Positions 7,782 to 17,346 of a stretch of DNA of 64,000 nt are shown piece after piece. Source of the stretch: Streptomyces sp. APSN-46.1 (GTDB lineage Bacteria; Actinomycetota; Actinomycetes; Streptomycetales; Streptomycetaceae). Every line of letters begins with the position of its first letter. Position 1 is the stretch's first letter. A model generated the notes under the pieces. It was given only the letters and a program-made list of their open reading frames with translations, was not told where the DNA came from and ran no database searches. Where the stretch lies: the NCBI RefSeq assembly GCF_022815725.1, contig NZ_JALGRF010000002.1:248001-312000 (forward strand), read 5' to 3'. A program made the translations under genes and the position numbers.

Positions 7782-10028
7782 ATGACAACCGACGGGGTGG
7801 TGCGGCAGGCGGTGGTCGAGGGGGTGCTGGAGCGCATCACCTACGCCAACGAGGAGAGCGGGTACACGGTCGCGCGGGTCGACACCGGCCGCGGCGCCGG
7901 AGACCTGCTCACCGTCGTCGGCTCCCTCCTCGGGGCCCAGCCGGGCGAATCGCTGCGCATGGAGGGCCGCTGGGGCTCCCATCCGCAGTACGGCCGCCAG
8001 TTCACGGTCGAGAACTACTCCACCCTCCTCCCCGCGACCATCCAGGGCATCCGCCGCTACCTGGGCTCCGGGCTGATCAAGGGCATCGGCCCGAAGATCG
8101 CCGACCGGATCGTGGAGCACTTCGGCCTCGACACCCTGGACGTCATCGAGGGCGAGCCGAAGCGGCTGATCGAGGTCCCCGGCCTCGGCCCCAAGCGGAC
8201 CAAGCTGATCGGCGCCGCCTGGGAGGAACAGAAGGCCATCAAGGAGGTCATGGTCTTCCTCCAGGGCGTCGGAGTCTCCACCTCCATCGCGGTCCGGATC
8301 TACAAGAAGTACGGCGACGCCTCCATCTCGGTCGTGAAGAACCAGCCCTACCGGCTCGCCGCCGACGTGTGGGGCATCGGCTTCCTCACCGCCGACCGCA
8401 TCGCCCAGGCCGTCGGCATCCCGCACGACAGCCCGGAGCGGGTCAAGGCCGGGCTCCAGTACGCCCTGTCCCAATCCACCGACCAAGGGCACTGCTTCCT
8501 GCCCGAGGAGCGGCTGATCGCCGACGGGGTGAAGCTGCTCCAGGTGGACACCGGGCTGGTCATCGACTGCCTGGCCGAGCTCGCCGCCGACCCGGAGGGT
8601 GTCGTACGGGAACGCGTGCCGGATCCGCAGGGCGGGCCGGACCCGCTGACCGCCGTGTACCTGGTGCCCTTCCACCGGGCCGAGCTGTCGCTGGTCGGGC
8701 AGGTACGACGGCTCCTGAACGCCGAGGAGGACCGGATGCCGGGCTTCCAGGACGTGGACTGGGCCAAGGCCCTGGACTGGCTGGCGGGGCGTACGGGGGC
8801 CAAGCTGGCTGCCGAGCAGCGGGAGGCGGTGCGGCTGGCGCTCACCCGCCGGGTCGCCGTCCTCACCGGCGGCCCGGGGTGCGGAAAGTCCTTCACTGTC
8901 CGCTCGATCGTGGAGCTGGCCCGGGCCAAGAAGGCCAAGGTGGTGCTCGCCGCGCCCACCGGCCGGGCCGCGAAACGGCTCTCGGAGCTCACCGGGGCCG
9001 ACGCCTCCACCGTGCACCGGCTGCTGGAGCTCAAGCCCGGCGGGGACGCGGCGTACAACCGGGAACGGCCGCTGGACGCGGACCTGGTCGTGGTCGACGA
9101 GGCCTCGATGCTGGATCTGCTGCTCGCGAACAAGCTGGTCAAGGCCGTGGCACCGGGTGCCCATCTGCTGCTGGTGGGGGATGTGGACCAGTTGCCGTCG
9201 GTCGGCGCGGGGGAGGTGCTGCGGGACCTGCTGGCCGAGGGCGGCCCGGTGCCGGCGGTGCGGCTGACCCGGATCTTCCGGCAGGCCCAGCAGTCGGGCG
9301 TGGTCACCAACGCCCACCGGATCAACACCGGATTGCCGCCGATCACCGACGGGCTCCCGGACTTCTTCCTCTTCCCCGAGGAGGACACCGAGGAGGCCGG
9401 CCGGCTCACCGTGGACGTGGCCGCCCGGCGGATTCCGGCCAGATTCGGCCTCGACCCGCGCCGCGACATCCAGGTGCTGGCGCCCATGCACCGGGGCCCG
9501 GCCGGCGCGGGCAACCTCAACGGACTGCTCCAGCAGGCGGTCACCCCCGCCCGGCCGGACCTGCCCGAGAAGCGGTTCGGCGGCCGGGTCTTCCGGGTGG
9601 GCGACAAGGTCACCCAGATCCGGAACAACTACGAGAAGGGGGCCAACGGCGTGTTCAACGGCACGGTCGGCGTGGTCACCGGCCTCGACCTGGACGAACA
9701 GCGCCTGACCATCCGGACGGAGGAGGACGAGGAGGTCGCGTACGAGTTCTCCGAACTCGATGAACTGGCCCACGCGTACGCCGTCACCATCCACCGCTCC
9801 CAGGGGAGTGAATATCCAGCGGTGGTGATCCCGGTCACCACCGGGGCTTGGATGATGCTCCAGCGCAATCTGCTCTATACGGCCGTGACCAGAGCGAAGA
9901 AATTGGTCGTCCTCGTCGGGTCCCGCAAAGCCCTGGCTCAGGCGGTGCGTACCGTTTCCGCAGGCAGGAGGTACACCGCGGTCGCTCCGAGGCTGTCCGG
10001 TCGCGTACCGGTGGGAAACATCACCTAG
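7782..10028 (+). CDS. recD2: RecD2-type DNA helicase
   Basis: A 748-aa superfamily 1B 5'-3' helicase of the RecD2 class, found in bacteria independently of RecBC. Domains in order: N-terminal OB-like region, tandem helix-hairpin-helix motifs (YLGSGLIKGIGPKIADRIVE, EVPGLGPKRTKLI), then the motor with Walker A GGPGCGKS near residue 365, motif II VVDEASM, and motifs V/VI in AVTIHRSQGSEYP and LLYTAVTRAKKL. Length is normal for RecD2. It probably acts in replication-coupled repair. ATG at 7782; spacing upstream holds a strong hairpin. No partner genes adjoin. Confidence 0.95.
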   Translation: MTTDGVVRQAVVEGVLERITYANEESGYTVARVDTGRGAGDLLTVVGSLLGAQPGESLRMEGRWGSHPQYGRQFTVENYSTLLPATIQGIRRYLGSGLIKGIGPKIADRIVEHFGLDTLDVIEGEPKRLIEVPGLGPKRTKLIGAAWEEQKAIKEVMVFLQGVGVSTSIAVRIYKKYGDASISVVKNQPYRLAADVWGIGFLTADRIAQAVGIPHDSPERVKAGLQYALSQSTDQGHCFLPEERLIADGVKLLQVDTGLVIDCLAELAADPEGVVRERVPDPQGGPDPLTAVYLVPFHRAELSLVGQVRRLLNAEEDRMPGFQDVDWAKALDWLAGRTGAKLAAEQREAVRLALTRRVAVLTGGPGCGKSFTVRSIVELARAKKAKVVLAAPTGRAAKRLSELTGADASTVHRLLELKPGGDAAYNRERPLDADLVVVDEASMLDLLLANKLVKAVAPGAHLLLVGDVDQLPSVGAGEVLRDLLAEGGPVPAVRLTRIFRQAQQSGVVTNAHRINTGLPPITDGLPDFFLFPEEDTEEAGRLTVDVAARRIPARFGLDPRRDIQVLAPMHRGPAGAGNLNGLLQQAVTPARPDLPEKRFGGRVFRVGDKVTQIRNNYEKGANGVFNGTVGVVTGLDLDEQRLTIRTEEDEEVAYEFSELDELAHAYAVTIHRSQGSEYPAVVIPVTTGAWMMLQRNLLYTAVTRAKKLVVLVGSRKALAQAVRTVSAGRRYTAVAPRLSGRVPVGNIT

Positions 10029-10210
10029 ATGATCGATCATTTGGGGTTACAGCACTGGTACCGAGGGGGCAGGATGAGCAGGTTGAAGGCACTCAGTGCC
10101 GTCAAAAGAACCAAAGGCCGACCCCGAGTGCACTCACCTGCGCCAAATGGGGGAAGGTAGAGGCAGTCAGGGCACCTCGAAGAAGAGGCACTACGTCGGT
10201 GAGGGATGAC

Positions 10211-11500
10211 GTGAGCGACAACTCTGTAGTACTCCGGTACGCGGACGGTGAATACACCTACCCGGTGGTCGAGAGCACCGTCGGTGACCAGGGCTTCGAC
10301 ATCTCGAAGCTGCGGGCCCAGACCGGGCTCGTCACTCTGGACAGTGGCTACGGAAACACGGCCGCCTACAAGTCCGCGATTACCTACCTCGACGGTGAGC
10401 AGGGAATCCTGCGTTACCGCGGTTACCCGATCGAGCAGCTGGCCGAGCGTTCGACCTTCATCGAGGTCGCGTACCTGCTGATCAACGGTGAGCTGCCGAC
10501 CGTCGACCAGCTCGCGTCGTTCCGCAACGAAATCACCCAGCACACGCTGCTGCACGAGGACGTCAAGCGCTTCTACGACGGCTTCCCGCGTGACGCGCAC
10601 CCGATGGCGATGCTGTCGTCCGTCGTCAGCGCGCTGTCCACCTTCTACCAGGACAGCCACAACCCGTTCGACGAGAAGCAGCGGAACCTCTCGACGATCC
10701 GGCTGCTGGCCAAGCTTCCGACGATCGCGGCCTACGCGTACAAGAAGTCGGTCGGCCACCCGGTGGTCTACCCGCGCAACGACCTCGGCTACGTCGAGAA
10801 CTTCCTGCGCATGACGTTCTCCGTGCCGGCCCAGGAGTACGACCTGGACCCGGTCGTGGTCGCGGCGCTCGACAAGCTGCTGATCCTGCACGCGGACCAC
10901 GAGCAGAACTGCTCGACCTCCACCGTGCGTCTGGTCGGCTCCTCGCAGGCGAACATGTTCGCCTCGATCTCGGCCGGCATCTCGGCCCTGTGGGGCCCGC
11001 TGCACGGTGGCGCCAACCAGTCGGTGCTGGAGATGCTGGAAGGCATCAAGGCCGACGGCGGCGACGTCGACGCCTTCATCCGCAAGGTGAAGAACAAGGA
11101 AGACGGCGTCCGCCTCATGGGCTTCGGGCACCGCGTCTACAAGAGCTTCGACCCCCGGGCGAAGATCATCAAGGCGGCGGCGCACGATGTCCTCTCGTCG
11201 CTCGGCAAGGACGACGAGCTGCTCGACATCGCGCTCAAGCTGGAAGAGCACGCGCTGGCCGACGAGTACTTCGTCGAGCGCAACCTCTACCCGAACGTGG
11301 ACTTCTACACCGGCCTGATCTACCGGGCCATGGGCTTCCCGACCGAGATGTTCACCGTGCTCTTCGCGCTCGGCCGCCTTCCCGGCTGGATCGCCCAGTG
11401 GCACGAGATGATCAAGGAGCCGGGCTCCCGCATCGGCCGCCCGCGCCAGATCTACACCGGCGAGGTCCTGCGTGACTTCGTCCCGGTCGAGGCCCGCTGA
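10211..11500 (+). CDS. gltA: Citrate synthase
   Basis: Condenses acetyl-CoA and oxaloacetate to citrate in the TCA cycle. The 429-aa length and sequence fit the type II hexameric class typical of Streptomyces. Catalytic residues are visible: His265 in LHGGANQ, His307 in GFGHRVYK and Asp364 in YPNVDFYTG. The frame is open well upstream; GTG at 10211 (VSDNSVVLRYADGE) is chosen because GAGGGA lies 4 bases before it and it matches the usual Streptomyces N-terminus. Monocistronic, ending in a strong terminator 54 bp on. Confidence 0.96.
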   Translation: MSDNSVVLRYADGEYTYPVVESTVGDQGFDISKLRAQTGLVTLDSGYGNTAAYKSAITYLDGEQGILRYRGYPIEQLAERSTFIEVAYLLINGELPTVDQLASFRNEITQHTLLHEDVKRFYDGFPRDAHPMAMLSSVVSALSTFYQDSHNPFDEKQRNLSTIRLLAKLPTIAAYAYKKSVGHPVVYPRNDLGYVENFLRMTFSVPAQEYDLDPVVVAALDKLLILHADHEQNCSTSTVRLVGSSQANMFASISAGISALWGPLHGGANQSVLEMLEGIKADGGDVDAFIRKVKNKEDGVRLMGFGHRVYKSFDPRAKIIKAAAHDVLSSLGKDDELLDIALKLEEHALADEYFVERNLYPNVDFYTGLIYRAMGFPTEMFTVLFALGRLPGWIAQWHEMIKEPGSRIGRPRQIYTGEVLRDFVPVEAR

Positions 11501-11553
11501 GACCGCTCAGGCCCTGAGGCCCGTAAAGGGCTGAAGGCCCGCCAAGGCAGCGA

Positions 11554-11603
11554 AAAGCGCCCCGCCGTCGATCCCCCCACGGGTCGACGGATCGGGGCGC
11601 TTT
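11554..11603 (+). terminator. Strong intrinsic terminator of citrate synthase
   Basis: An 11-bp outer stem AAAGCGCCCCG / CGGGGCGCTTT plus a 7-bp inner stem CCGTCGA / TCGACGG, with a 2-nt bulge, followed by TTTCCTTTCC. A textbook factor-independent terminator. Confidence 0.88.
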
Positions 11604-11655
11604 CCTTTCCCCGGAACGGATTCCCCCCACGGGACCCGAGCCGGGGCGTCGGAGA

Positions 11656-11689
11656 GGAGCGCGCACAAGGCGCGCTCCCATGGGTTTTT
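11656..11689 (+). terminator. Second hairpin with T-run
   Basis: GGAGCGCGC / GCGCGCTCC (9-bp perfect stem, loop ACAAG), then CATGGG and five T. Possibly a backup terminator. Confidence 0.55.
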
Positions 11690-11912
11690 GCCGGGACCCG
11701 CACGAGTCGGGAGGGCCGCTCAAAGCTCTCCGGTGAGCACGCGTCCCGGCCGGCTGATGCCCTGGACGTCCCCCAAGACCCCCATGAACGTCCCCCAAGA
11801 CGTTCTTGGCATCGCCCCATTAGACCCACCCGATCCCCGGATGGTTACGCTCTCATCACTGTGATTTGCGTCTCTTGTGAAGAAACGGTGTCCGAGTGAA
11901 GGAGGTGGGTCA

Positions 11913-14273
11913 CTATCGGAAGGATCGCAACCGGAGGCTGTTGCTCACCACGAAAACGGAGGAGAACGCCATCGCGGCCCCTGCAATCATCGGGTTGAGC
12001 AGTCCGGCGGCCGCGAGCGGAAGCGCCGCCACGTTGTAGCCGAAGGCCCAAAACAGGTTGCCCTTGATGGTGGCGAGGGTTCGGCGGGAGAGCCGGATCG
12101 CGTCCGCCGCGACCCGCAGATCGCCCCGTACGAGGGTCAGGTCGCCCGCCTCGATCGCGGCGTCGGTTCCGGTGCCCATGGCCAGGCCCAGATCGGCCTG
12201 GGCGAGGGCGGCGGCGTCATTCACCCCGTCGCCCACCATCGCGACCGTACGGCCCTGCGCCTGGAGGCGTCGTACGACATCCACCTTGTCCTGCGGGAGC
12301 ACCTCGGCGATCACCTCGTCGATGCCCACCTCGCGGGCCACCGTCTCGGCCACGGCCTTGTTGTCGCCGGTCAGCAGGACCGGGGTGAGGCCCAGCGCCC
12401 GCAGCCGGGACACCGCCTCCGCGCTGGTCTCCTTGACCGCGTCGGCCACGGTCAGGACGCCGCGGGCCGCCCCGTCCCAGGCCACCAGGACCGCGGTGGC
12501 GCCCGCCGCCTCGGCGGCCGCCTTGGCCTCGGCGAGCCCGGCCGGCAGGGTGATCGACCAGTCGGCCAGCAGCTTCTCCCGGCCGACCAGGACGGCGTGC
12601 CCGTCCACCACGCCCTGGACGCCGAGGCCGGGCACGTTGTCGAAGGACGAAGGGGCGTCGAAGGGAGACGGGGCCTTGGAGGGAGACGGGGCCTCGAAGC
12701 TCTCGAAGCCCGCGTGGGGCAGGGCCCCCGCCCTCGCGGCCGCGCCGGCGGCGATGGCCCGGGCGATCGGGTGCTCCGAGGCGTGCTCCAGGGCGCCCGC
12801 GAGACGGAGCAGCTGCTTCTCGTCGACGCCTTCGGCGGGGTGGACGCCGACCAGGGTCATCCGTCCGGTGGTCACGGTTCCGGTCTTGTCCAGGACGACG
12901 GTGTCCACGCGGCGCGTGGACTCCAGCACCTCGGGGCCCTTGATCAGGATGCCGAGCTGCGCTCCCCGGCCGGTGCCGACCATCAGCGCGGTCGGGGTGG
13001 CCAGCCCGAGGGCGCAGGGGCAGGCGATGATCAGGACGGCCACGGCGGCGGTGAAGGCGGCGGTCGGGTCGCCGGTGATCAGCAGCCAGGTCACCCAGGT
13101 GCCGAGCGCGAGCAGCAGCACGACCGGCACGAAGACGCCGGAGATCCGGTCGGCGAGGCGCTGCACCTCGGCCTTGCCGCTCTGTGCGTCCTCGACCAGC
13201 TTGGCCATCCGGGCGAGCTGGGTGTCCGCGCCGACCCGGGTGGCCTCGACGACGAGCCGGCCGGAGGCGTTGACGGTGGCGCCGGTGACGGAGTCGCCGA
13301 CCGCGACCTCGACCGGGACGGACTCGCCGGTCAGCATGGAGGCGTCCACGGCGGAGCTGCCCTCGACGACCGTGCCGTCGGTGGCGATCTTCTCGCCCGG
13401 GCGGACGACGAACCGGTCCCCGACCGCGAGCCGCGCCACCGGGATCCGTACCTCCGTGCCCGCGCGCAGGACGACGACGTCCTTGGCGCCCAGCTCCAGC
13501 ATGGCCCTGAGCGCGGCGCCAGCCTTCCGCTTGGAGCGGGCCTCCAGGTAGCGGCCGAGCAGGATGAAGCCGACGACGCCGGCCGCGACCTCCAGGTAGA
13601 TGGCGGAGGAACCGTCGGTGCGCGCGATGGTGAGGGCGAAGCCGTGCCGCATGCCGGGCATTCCGGCGTGGCCGAAGAACAGGGCCCACAGGGACCAGGC
13701 GAAGGCGGCGAGCGTGCCGACCGAGACCAGGGTGTCCATGGTCGCGGCGCCGTGCCGGGCGTTGGTCCAGGCGGCCTTGTGGAAGGGGAGGGCGCCCCAG
13801 ACGACCACGGGGGCGGCGAGGGTGAGCGAGAGCCACTGCCAGTTGTCGAACTGGAGGGCCGGGATCATGGAGAGCAGCACGACGGGGAGGGCGAGCACCG
13901 CGGAAACCAGCAGCCGTTGGCGCAGCGCGGCCAGCTCGGGATCGCGTACCTCCGGCGCGGCCGCTGTCGCCGCGGCTCCCGCCTCCGCCGTGGGTTCCGC
14001 TGCGGGTTCCGGTGCCGGTGGCGGGGGTTCCTCGGCGGTGTACCCGGTCTTCACGACGGTCGCGATCAGGTCGGCGACGCCTACGTCACCGGCGTACGAG
14101 ACCCGGGCCTTCTCGGTGGCGTAGTTCACCGTGGCGGTGACCCCGTCCATCCGGTTCAGCTTCTTCTCGATGCGGGCGGCGCAGGAGGCGCAGGTCATCC
14201 CGCCGATGGTCAGCTCGACCTCGGCCGTGTCGGCCTGCGCTATGGGTCCGTCGTGCACTGTGCTGCTGCTCAT
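11913..14273 (-). CDS. copA: Copper-translocating P1B-type ATPase
   Basis: A 786-aa copper-exporting ATPase of the plasma membrane. In order: one N-terminal heavy-metal domain (GGMTCASC), an Ala/Pro linker, membrane helices, actuator loop (LTGESVPV), the membrane CPC motif in IIACPCALG, phosphorylation site DKTGTVT near residue 460, the SEHP motif, a small Ala/Pro/Ser insertion ([14 protein letters not shown]), and [15 protein letters not shown] plus CxxC indicates Cu(I). ATG at 14273 has GGAG 6 bases upstream; longer in-frame extension runs through the copZ gene and is rejected. Second gene of a copZ-copA unit behind a CsoR operator. Confidence 0.95.
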   Translation of the reverse strand: MSSSTVHDGPIAQADTAEVELTIGGMTCASCAARIEKKLNRMDGVTATVNYATEKARVSYAGDVGVADLIATVVKTGYTAEEPPPPAPEPAAEPTAEAGAAATAAAPEVRDPELAALRQRLLVSAVLALPVVLLSMIPALQFDNWQWLSLTLAAPVVVWGALPFHKAAWTNARHGAATMDTLVSVGTLAAFAWSLWALFFGHAGMPGMRHGFALTIARTDGSSAIYLEVAAGVVGFILLGRYLEARSKRKAGAALRAMLELGAKDVVVLRAGTEVRIPVARLAVGDRFVVRPGEKIATDGTVVEGSSAVDASMLTGESVPVEVAVGDSVTGATVNASGRLVVEATRVGADTQLARMAKLVEDAQSGKAEVQRLADRISGVFVPVVLLLALGTWVTWLLITGDPTAAFTAAVAVLIIACPCALGLATPTALMVGTGRGAQLGILIKGPEVLESTRRVDTVVLDKTGTVTTGRMTLVGVHPAEGVDEKQLLRLAGALEHASEHPIARAIAAGAAARAGALPHAGFESFEAPSPSKAPSPFDAPSSFDNVPGLGVQGVVDGHAVLVGREKLLADWSITLPAGLAEAKAAAEAAGATAVLVAWDGAARGVLTVADAVKETSAEAVSRLRALGLTPVLLTGDNKAVAETVAREVGIDEVIAEVLPQDKVDVVRRLQAQGRTVAMVGDGVNDAAALAQADLGLAMGTGTDAAIEAGDLTLVRGDLRVAADAIRLSRRTLATIKGNLFWAFGYNVAALPLAAAGLLNPMIAGAAMAFSSVFVVSNSLRLRSFR

Positions 14274-14410
14274 GTCCGGCTCCAGGGGGAGGGCCGGGCC
14301 GTACGGGACCAGTATGAGCTGGCCGGTACGGCCCGGCGCGGTGCTGCGTGTGGTGCGTCTGCTGTGCGCTGCGCGTGCGGCGGTGCGGCGGTGCGGAGAA
14401 GGCTCCCCGG

Positions 14411-14731
14411 CTACGGTCGGGAGGTGCCGCCGAGGCCCGCGAACTCGTACCCGGCCTCGTCCACGGCGGCGCGTACGTCGTCCTCGGCGAGCGGGGCGGC
14501 GGAGACCACCGTGACCTCGCCGGTCGCGGCGACGGCCTTGACCGAGCTGACGCCGGGCAGGGCGCTGAGCTCGGCGGTCACGGCGCCTTCGCAGTGGCCG
14601 CAGGTCATGCCCGTCACCCGGTAGACCGTGGTGACGGAGCCGATCTGGACGTCGGCCGCGGTGTCGCCACAAGAGCCGGTGGTGGAGCAGCAGGAACCGG
14701 CCGACTGCTGGGTTTCCGTCTCGGCGGTCAT
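14411..14731 (-). CDS. copZ: Copper chaperone, CopZ-like, with Cys-rich N-terminus
   Basis: A 106-aa cytoplasmic metallochaperone. The C-terminal 70 residues are a heavy-metal-associated domain ([12 protein letters not shown]). Ahead of it are ~30 residues with four more cysteines in [10 protein letters not shown], unusual for CopZ and perhaps an extra Cu(I) site. A strong site GAGGAG precedes the ATG by 6 bases. It lies 137 bp upstream of copA on the same strand and 85 bp downstream of a CsoR operator, so it should hand copper to CopA and be copper-induced. Confidence 0.9.
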   Translation of the reverse strand: MTAETETQQSAGSCCSTTGSCGDTAADVQIGSVTTVYRVTGMTCGHCEGAVTAELSALPGVSSVKAVAATGEVTVVSAAPLAEDDVRAAVDEAGYEFAGLGGTSRP

Positions 14732-14812
14732 GTCGTTCTCCTCTTCGGGGGCGTGCGTGTCCGGTCGCCGGAAGGTACGGCGTATCTCTCCACCGTCCTC
14801 CCGACACTTCGA

Positions 14813-14833
14813 GACTATACCCCTAGGGGGTAT
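14813..14833 (-). promoter_or_regulatory. CsoR operator overlapping the copZ-copA promoter
   Basis: ATACCCCTAGGGGGTAT (14817-14833) is a near-perfect dyad of the type bound by the copper repressor CsoR (TACCC...GGGTA). On the minus strand it abuts TATAGT (14813-14818), a good -10 box, so bound CsoR would block the promoter and Cu(I) would relieve it. CsoR itself is not encoded in the window. Confidence 0.85.
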
Positions 14834-14896
14834 GAAGCGAGCATCCTCCCGGGTTCTTTCCGGCCCGGTCCTGGATCCGGGCCCCGGCCGGTCGGG

Positions 14897-15097
14897 TCAG
14901 TCCTCGCGGCGGCTCCGGTTGCCGGGGCGGCGGGCCACCCAGACCCGGATGGTGTCGGCGTACCAGTAGGGCTTGCCGCCCTCCACGTGGTCAGGTGAAG
15001 GGAGCAGCCCGTGCTTGCGGTAGGAGCGCACGGTGTCCGGCTGGACCCGGATGTGGGCGGCGATCTCCTTGTACGACCACAGCTGTCGGTCGCTCAT
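14897..15097 (-). CDS. Small helix-turn-helix DNA-binding protein (MerR/AlpA-like)
   Basis: A 66-aa protein that is essentially one winged HTH: WSYKEIAAHIRVQPDTVRSY is the helix-turn-helix and KHGLLPSPDHVEGGKPYWY the wing, ending in a basic tail. This resembles the MerR N-terminal domain and excisionase-like proteins. ATG at 15097 is chosen because AAGGAGGT ends 6 bases before it; an upstream in-frame ATG at 15118 has no such site. It may be the regulator of a neighbour, but no target is evident. Confidence 0.8.
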   Translation of the reverse strand: MSDRQLWSYKEIAAHIRVQPDTVRSYRKHGLLPSPDHVEGGKPYWYADTIRVWVARRPGNRSRRED

Positions 15098-15350
15098 CAA
15101 CGACACCTCCTTGTCCACGCCGCGGGGCCGGCCGGGAGGCCGTCGGGGGAGCCGGCACGTGGACAGTGACGATCACTCGGGTTCTGCCCGGACAACGACA
15201 CAGGGTGAAGGCTGGGGAGCGGCTGTTGATCGCCTGTGACGGAAGACCCGCGTGATGCGGATATGTGTGACACAAGGGCGACACCTGTGACAGATACGGC
15301 ACTTGGGGTAACCCGGGGCGAAGCCGGGAGGAGGGGCCCGGGGGCGGCGG

Positions 15351-16364
15351 TCAGCCGTAGAGGGGTGGCCGGTCCGCCAGCTCCACCACGGTCCGTACGC
15401 CGGTGCGCGCGGCGGTGAGACCCGCCTCGGAGACGGCGGCCGCGGCGTAGCCGTCCCAGGCCGTGGGGCCCTCGACCCGCCCCCGGGCGGCCTGGGCCAC
15501 CCAGCCCCGCAACTGGCGGTCGTAGGCGTCGGCGAAGCGCACGGTGAAGTCCTGGGCGATCTCCCCGCCCCACCGGCCGGCGGACTGGACCACCATCGCG
15601 TGGCCGTCGCCGATCCGGGCGCTGCCCGTCTCGCCGACCGCCTCGCACCGCACCTGGTAGCCGAAGCCGCAGTTGACGAAGATCTCCACGTCCACGATCG
15701 CCCCGCCCGAGGTCTCCAGCAGGACCAGCCGGGGGTCGCGCAGCCCTTCGGGGGCCGCCGAGGAGGGCGTGGGCGAGAGCACCGACACGGCGGTGATCTC
15801 CTGGCCCAGCAGCCAGCGGGCGGCGTCCACCTCGTGCACCACCGAGTCGCTGATCAGCATGTCGCTGGTGAAGAAGGAGGGCGAGGCGGCGTTGCGGTGT
15901 CGGCAGTGCAGGAAGAGCGGCCGCCCGATCCCGCCCGCGTCCAGCAGCTGCTTCAGCCGCTCGTACTCGGTGTCGTAGCGCCGCATGAAGCCCACCTGGA
16001 CGAGCCTGCGGCCCAGCCGCTGCTCCGCCTCCATGATCCGCAGGGCCCCCGCCGGCTCCGGGGTCAGCGGCTTCTCGCACAGCACCGGCAGCTCCCGCTC
16101 CAGGGCGTGCAGGATCGCTTCCTCATGGGCGGGCCCGGGGGAGGCGATCAGTACGGCCCGCACCCCGGGCGCGGCTATGGCGGCCGCCGGGTCGATGTGG
16201 GCGCTCGCGCCCTCCAGGTCACGGGCGACCTCCTTGACCCGGTCCCCGTCCGGGTCGGCCACGGCCACCACCCGGGCCCTGCCGACCGTCCGGCCGATCC
16301 GGCGGACATGGTCGGCGCCCATCTTCCCGGTGCCGATGACGGCGATGCCGAGCGTGCTGCTCAT
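15351..16364 (-). CDS. iolG: Gfo/Idh/MocA oxidoreductase, probable myo-inositol 2-dehydrogenase
   Basis: A 337-aa NAD-dependent dehydrogenase expected to oxidise myo-inositol to scyllo-inosose. N-terminal Rossmann fold with GTGKMGADH near residue 12; the family EKP motif in LCEKPLTPE; substrate domain containing [16 protein letters not shown], where the His acts in catalysis. ATG at 16364 follows GGAAGGAC; in-frame sequence further up is the shadow of the next gene. It lies 26 bp after the isomerase gene on the same strand, divergent from iolC. Enzyme class is secure; the inositol assignment rests on context. Confidence 0.88.
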   Translation of the reverse strand: MSSTLGIAVIGTGKMGADHVRRIGRTVGRARVVAVADPDGDRVKEVARDLEGASAHIDPAAAIAAPGVRAVLIASPGPAHEEAILHALERELPVLCEKPLTPEPAGALRIMEAEQRLGRRLVQVGFMRRYDTEYERLKQLLDAGGIGRPLFLHCRHRNAASPSFFTSDMLISDSVVHEVDAARWLLGQEITAVSVLSPTPSSAAPEGLRDPRLVLLETSGGAIVDVEIFVNCGFGYQVRCEAVGETGSARIGDGHAMVVQSAGRWGGEIAQDFTVRFADAYDRQLRGWVAQAARGRVEGPTAWDGYAAAAVSEAGLTAARTGVRTVVELADRPPLYG

Positions 16365-16390
16365 GGTCAGGGTCCTTCCCGATGCGAGGG

Positions 16391-17305
16391 TCAGCGTGCG
16401 CCGCAGGAGCGCAGGTAGGAGCGGGTACGACGGGCGATCGGCAGCGGCTTCTCGGGCGGGCAGGGGTACATGTCCTGCTCCACGATGGCGAAGAGGTCCA
16501 CGCCGAGCCGCTGCGCGGCGGCCAGGACGGGCTCCAGCGCGGGCACCCCCGACGGCGGTTCGCACATCACCCCGCGGGCCACGGCCGGCCCGAACGGCAC
16601 CTGGCCCGACACCACTTCGGCGAGGATCGCGGGGTCCACCTGCTTGAGGTGGAGGTAGCCGATCCGCTCTCCGAAGGCCTCGATGGCCTGGACGCTGTCG
16701 CCGCCGCAGTAGGCGTAGTGCCCGGTGTCCAGGCAGAGGGAGACCAGCTCCGGGTCGGTGGCGTCCAGGAAACGGGCCACGTTCTCCGGGGTGTCGATAT
16801 GGGTGTCGGCGTGCGGGTGGACGACGATCCGCAGCCCGTAGCGGTCCTGGACCTCCCGGCCCAGCCGCTCCGTCCGGGTGGTCAGTTCGCGCCACTGACC
16901 GGGGGTGAGGGTGCGGTCCTCCAGCACCTTGCCGGTCTTGTCGTCCCGCCAGAACGACGGGATGACCACGAGATGGGCGGCGCCCATGGCCTGGGTGAGC
17001 GCCGCGATCCGCGACACGTGCTCCCAGGTCTCCTCCCATACGGCGGGCCCGTGATGGAGTCCCGTGAAGACGGTTCCGGCCGATACGCGCAGCCCGCGTC
17101 CGGCGGTCTCGTCGGTGAGGCGGGCGGGATCGGTGGGGAGGTAGCCGTACGGGCCGAGTTCGATCCACTCGTACCCCGCGTCGGCCACCTCGTCGAGGAA
17201 GCGCTCCCACGGGGTCTGCCGGGGATCGTCCGGAAACCAGACACCCCACGAGTCCGGAGCCGAACCGACGCGGATACGGGTCAACGGGGGTGGGGAGGAC
17301 GTCAT
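16391..17305 (-). CDS. TIM-barrel sugar isomerase/epimerase of the inositol cluster (IolE/IolI/IolH family)
   Basis: A 304-aa AP-endonuclease-2-type TIM barrel, the fold of inosose dehydratases and isomerases. It opens with [16 protein letters not shown] and has metal-ligand positions in [27 protein letters not shown] and [10 protein letters not shown]. It should act on scyllo-inosose or a later intermediate; I cannot separate dehydratase from isomerase by eye. ATG at 17305 is preceded by AAGGTGG; a GTG three codons up is possible. It starts 41 bp from iolC, which runs the other way, so the two promoters must overlap. Confidence 0.85.
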   Translation of the reverse strand: MTSSPPPLTRIRVGSAPDSWGVWFPDDPRQTPWERFLDEVADAGYEWIELGPYGYLPTDPARLTDETAGRGLRVSAGTVFTGLHHGPAVWEETWEHVSRIAALTQAMGAAHLVVIPSFWRDDKTGKVLEDRTLTPGQWRELTTRTERLGREVQDRYGLRIVVHPHADTHIDTPENVARFLDATDPELVSLCLDTGHYAYCGGDSVQAIEAFGERIGYLHLKQVDPAILAEVVSGQVPFGPAVARGVMCEPPSGVPALEPVLAAAQRLGVDLFAIVEQDMYPCPPEKPLPIARRTRSYLRSCGAR

Positions 17306-17346
17306 GACGGCCACCTTAGGGTGCGGGACGAGTGGGAGGACTGCCT

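Larger units (their letters stand above)
11501..11912. other. Intergenic region after citrate synthase
   Basis: 412 bp between the citrate synthase stop and the CopA stop. It holds two hairpin terminators (annotated separately) and, near 11762-11806, two copies of ACGTCCCCCAAGAC about 26 bp apart. No supported gene was seen; the remaining sequence is less GC-rich near 11850-11900. Confidence 0.6.

Noticed and set aside
14274-14807. N-terminal extension of copA upstream of 14273
   Set aside because: It runs through the copZ gene in another frame and has no family similarity; GGAG supports ATG 14273.
15119-15350. Three TGTGAC motifs as CRP sites
   Set aside because: No proper GTG-N8-CAC dyad at consistent spacing; too short to support.
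16365-17249. IolG extended upstream to 632 residues
   Set aside because: The extra part is the shadow of the isomerase gene; ATG 16364 has a good ribosome site.
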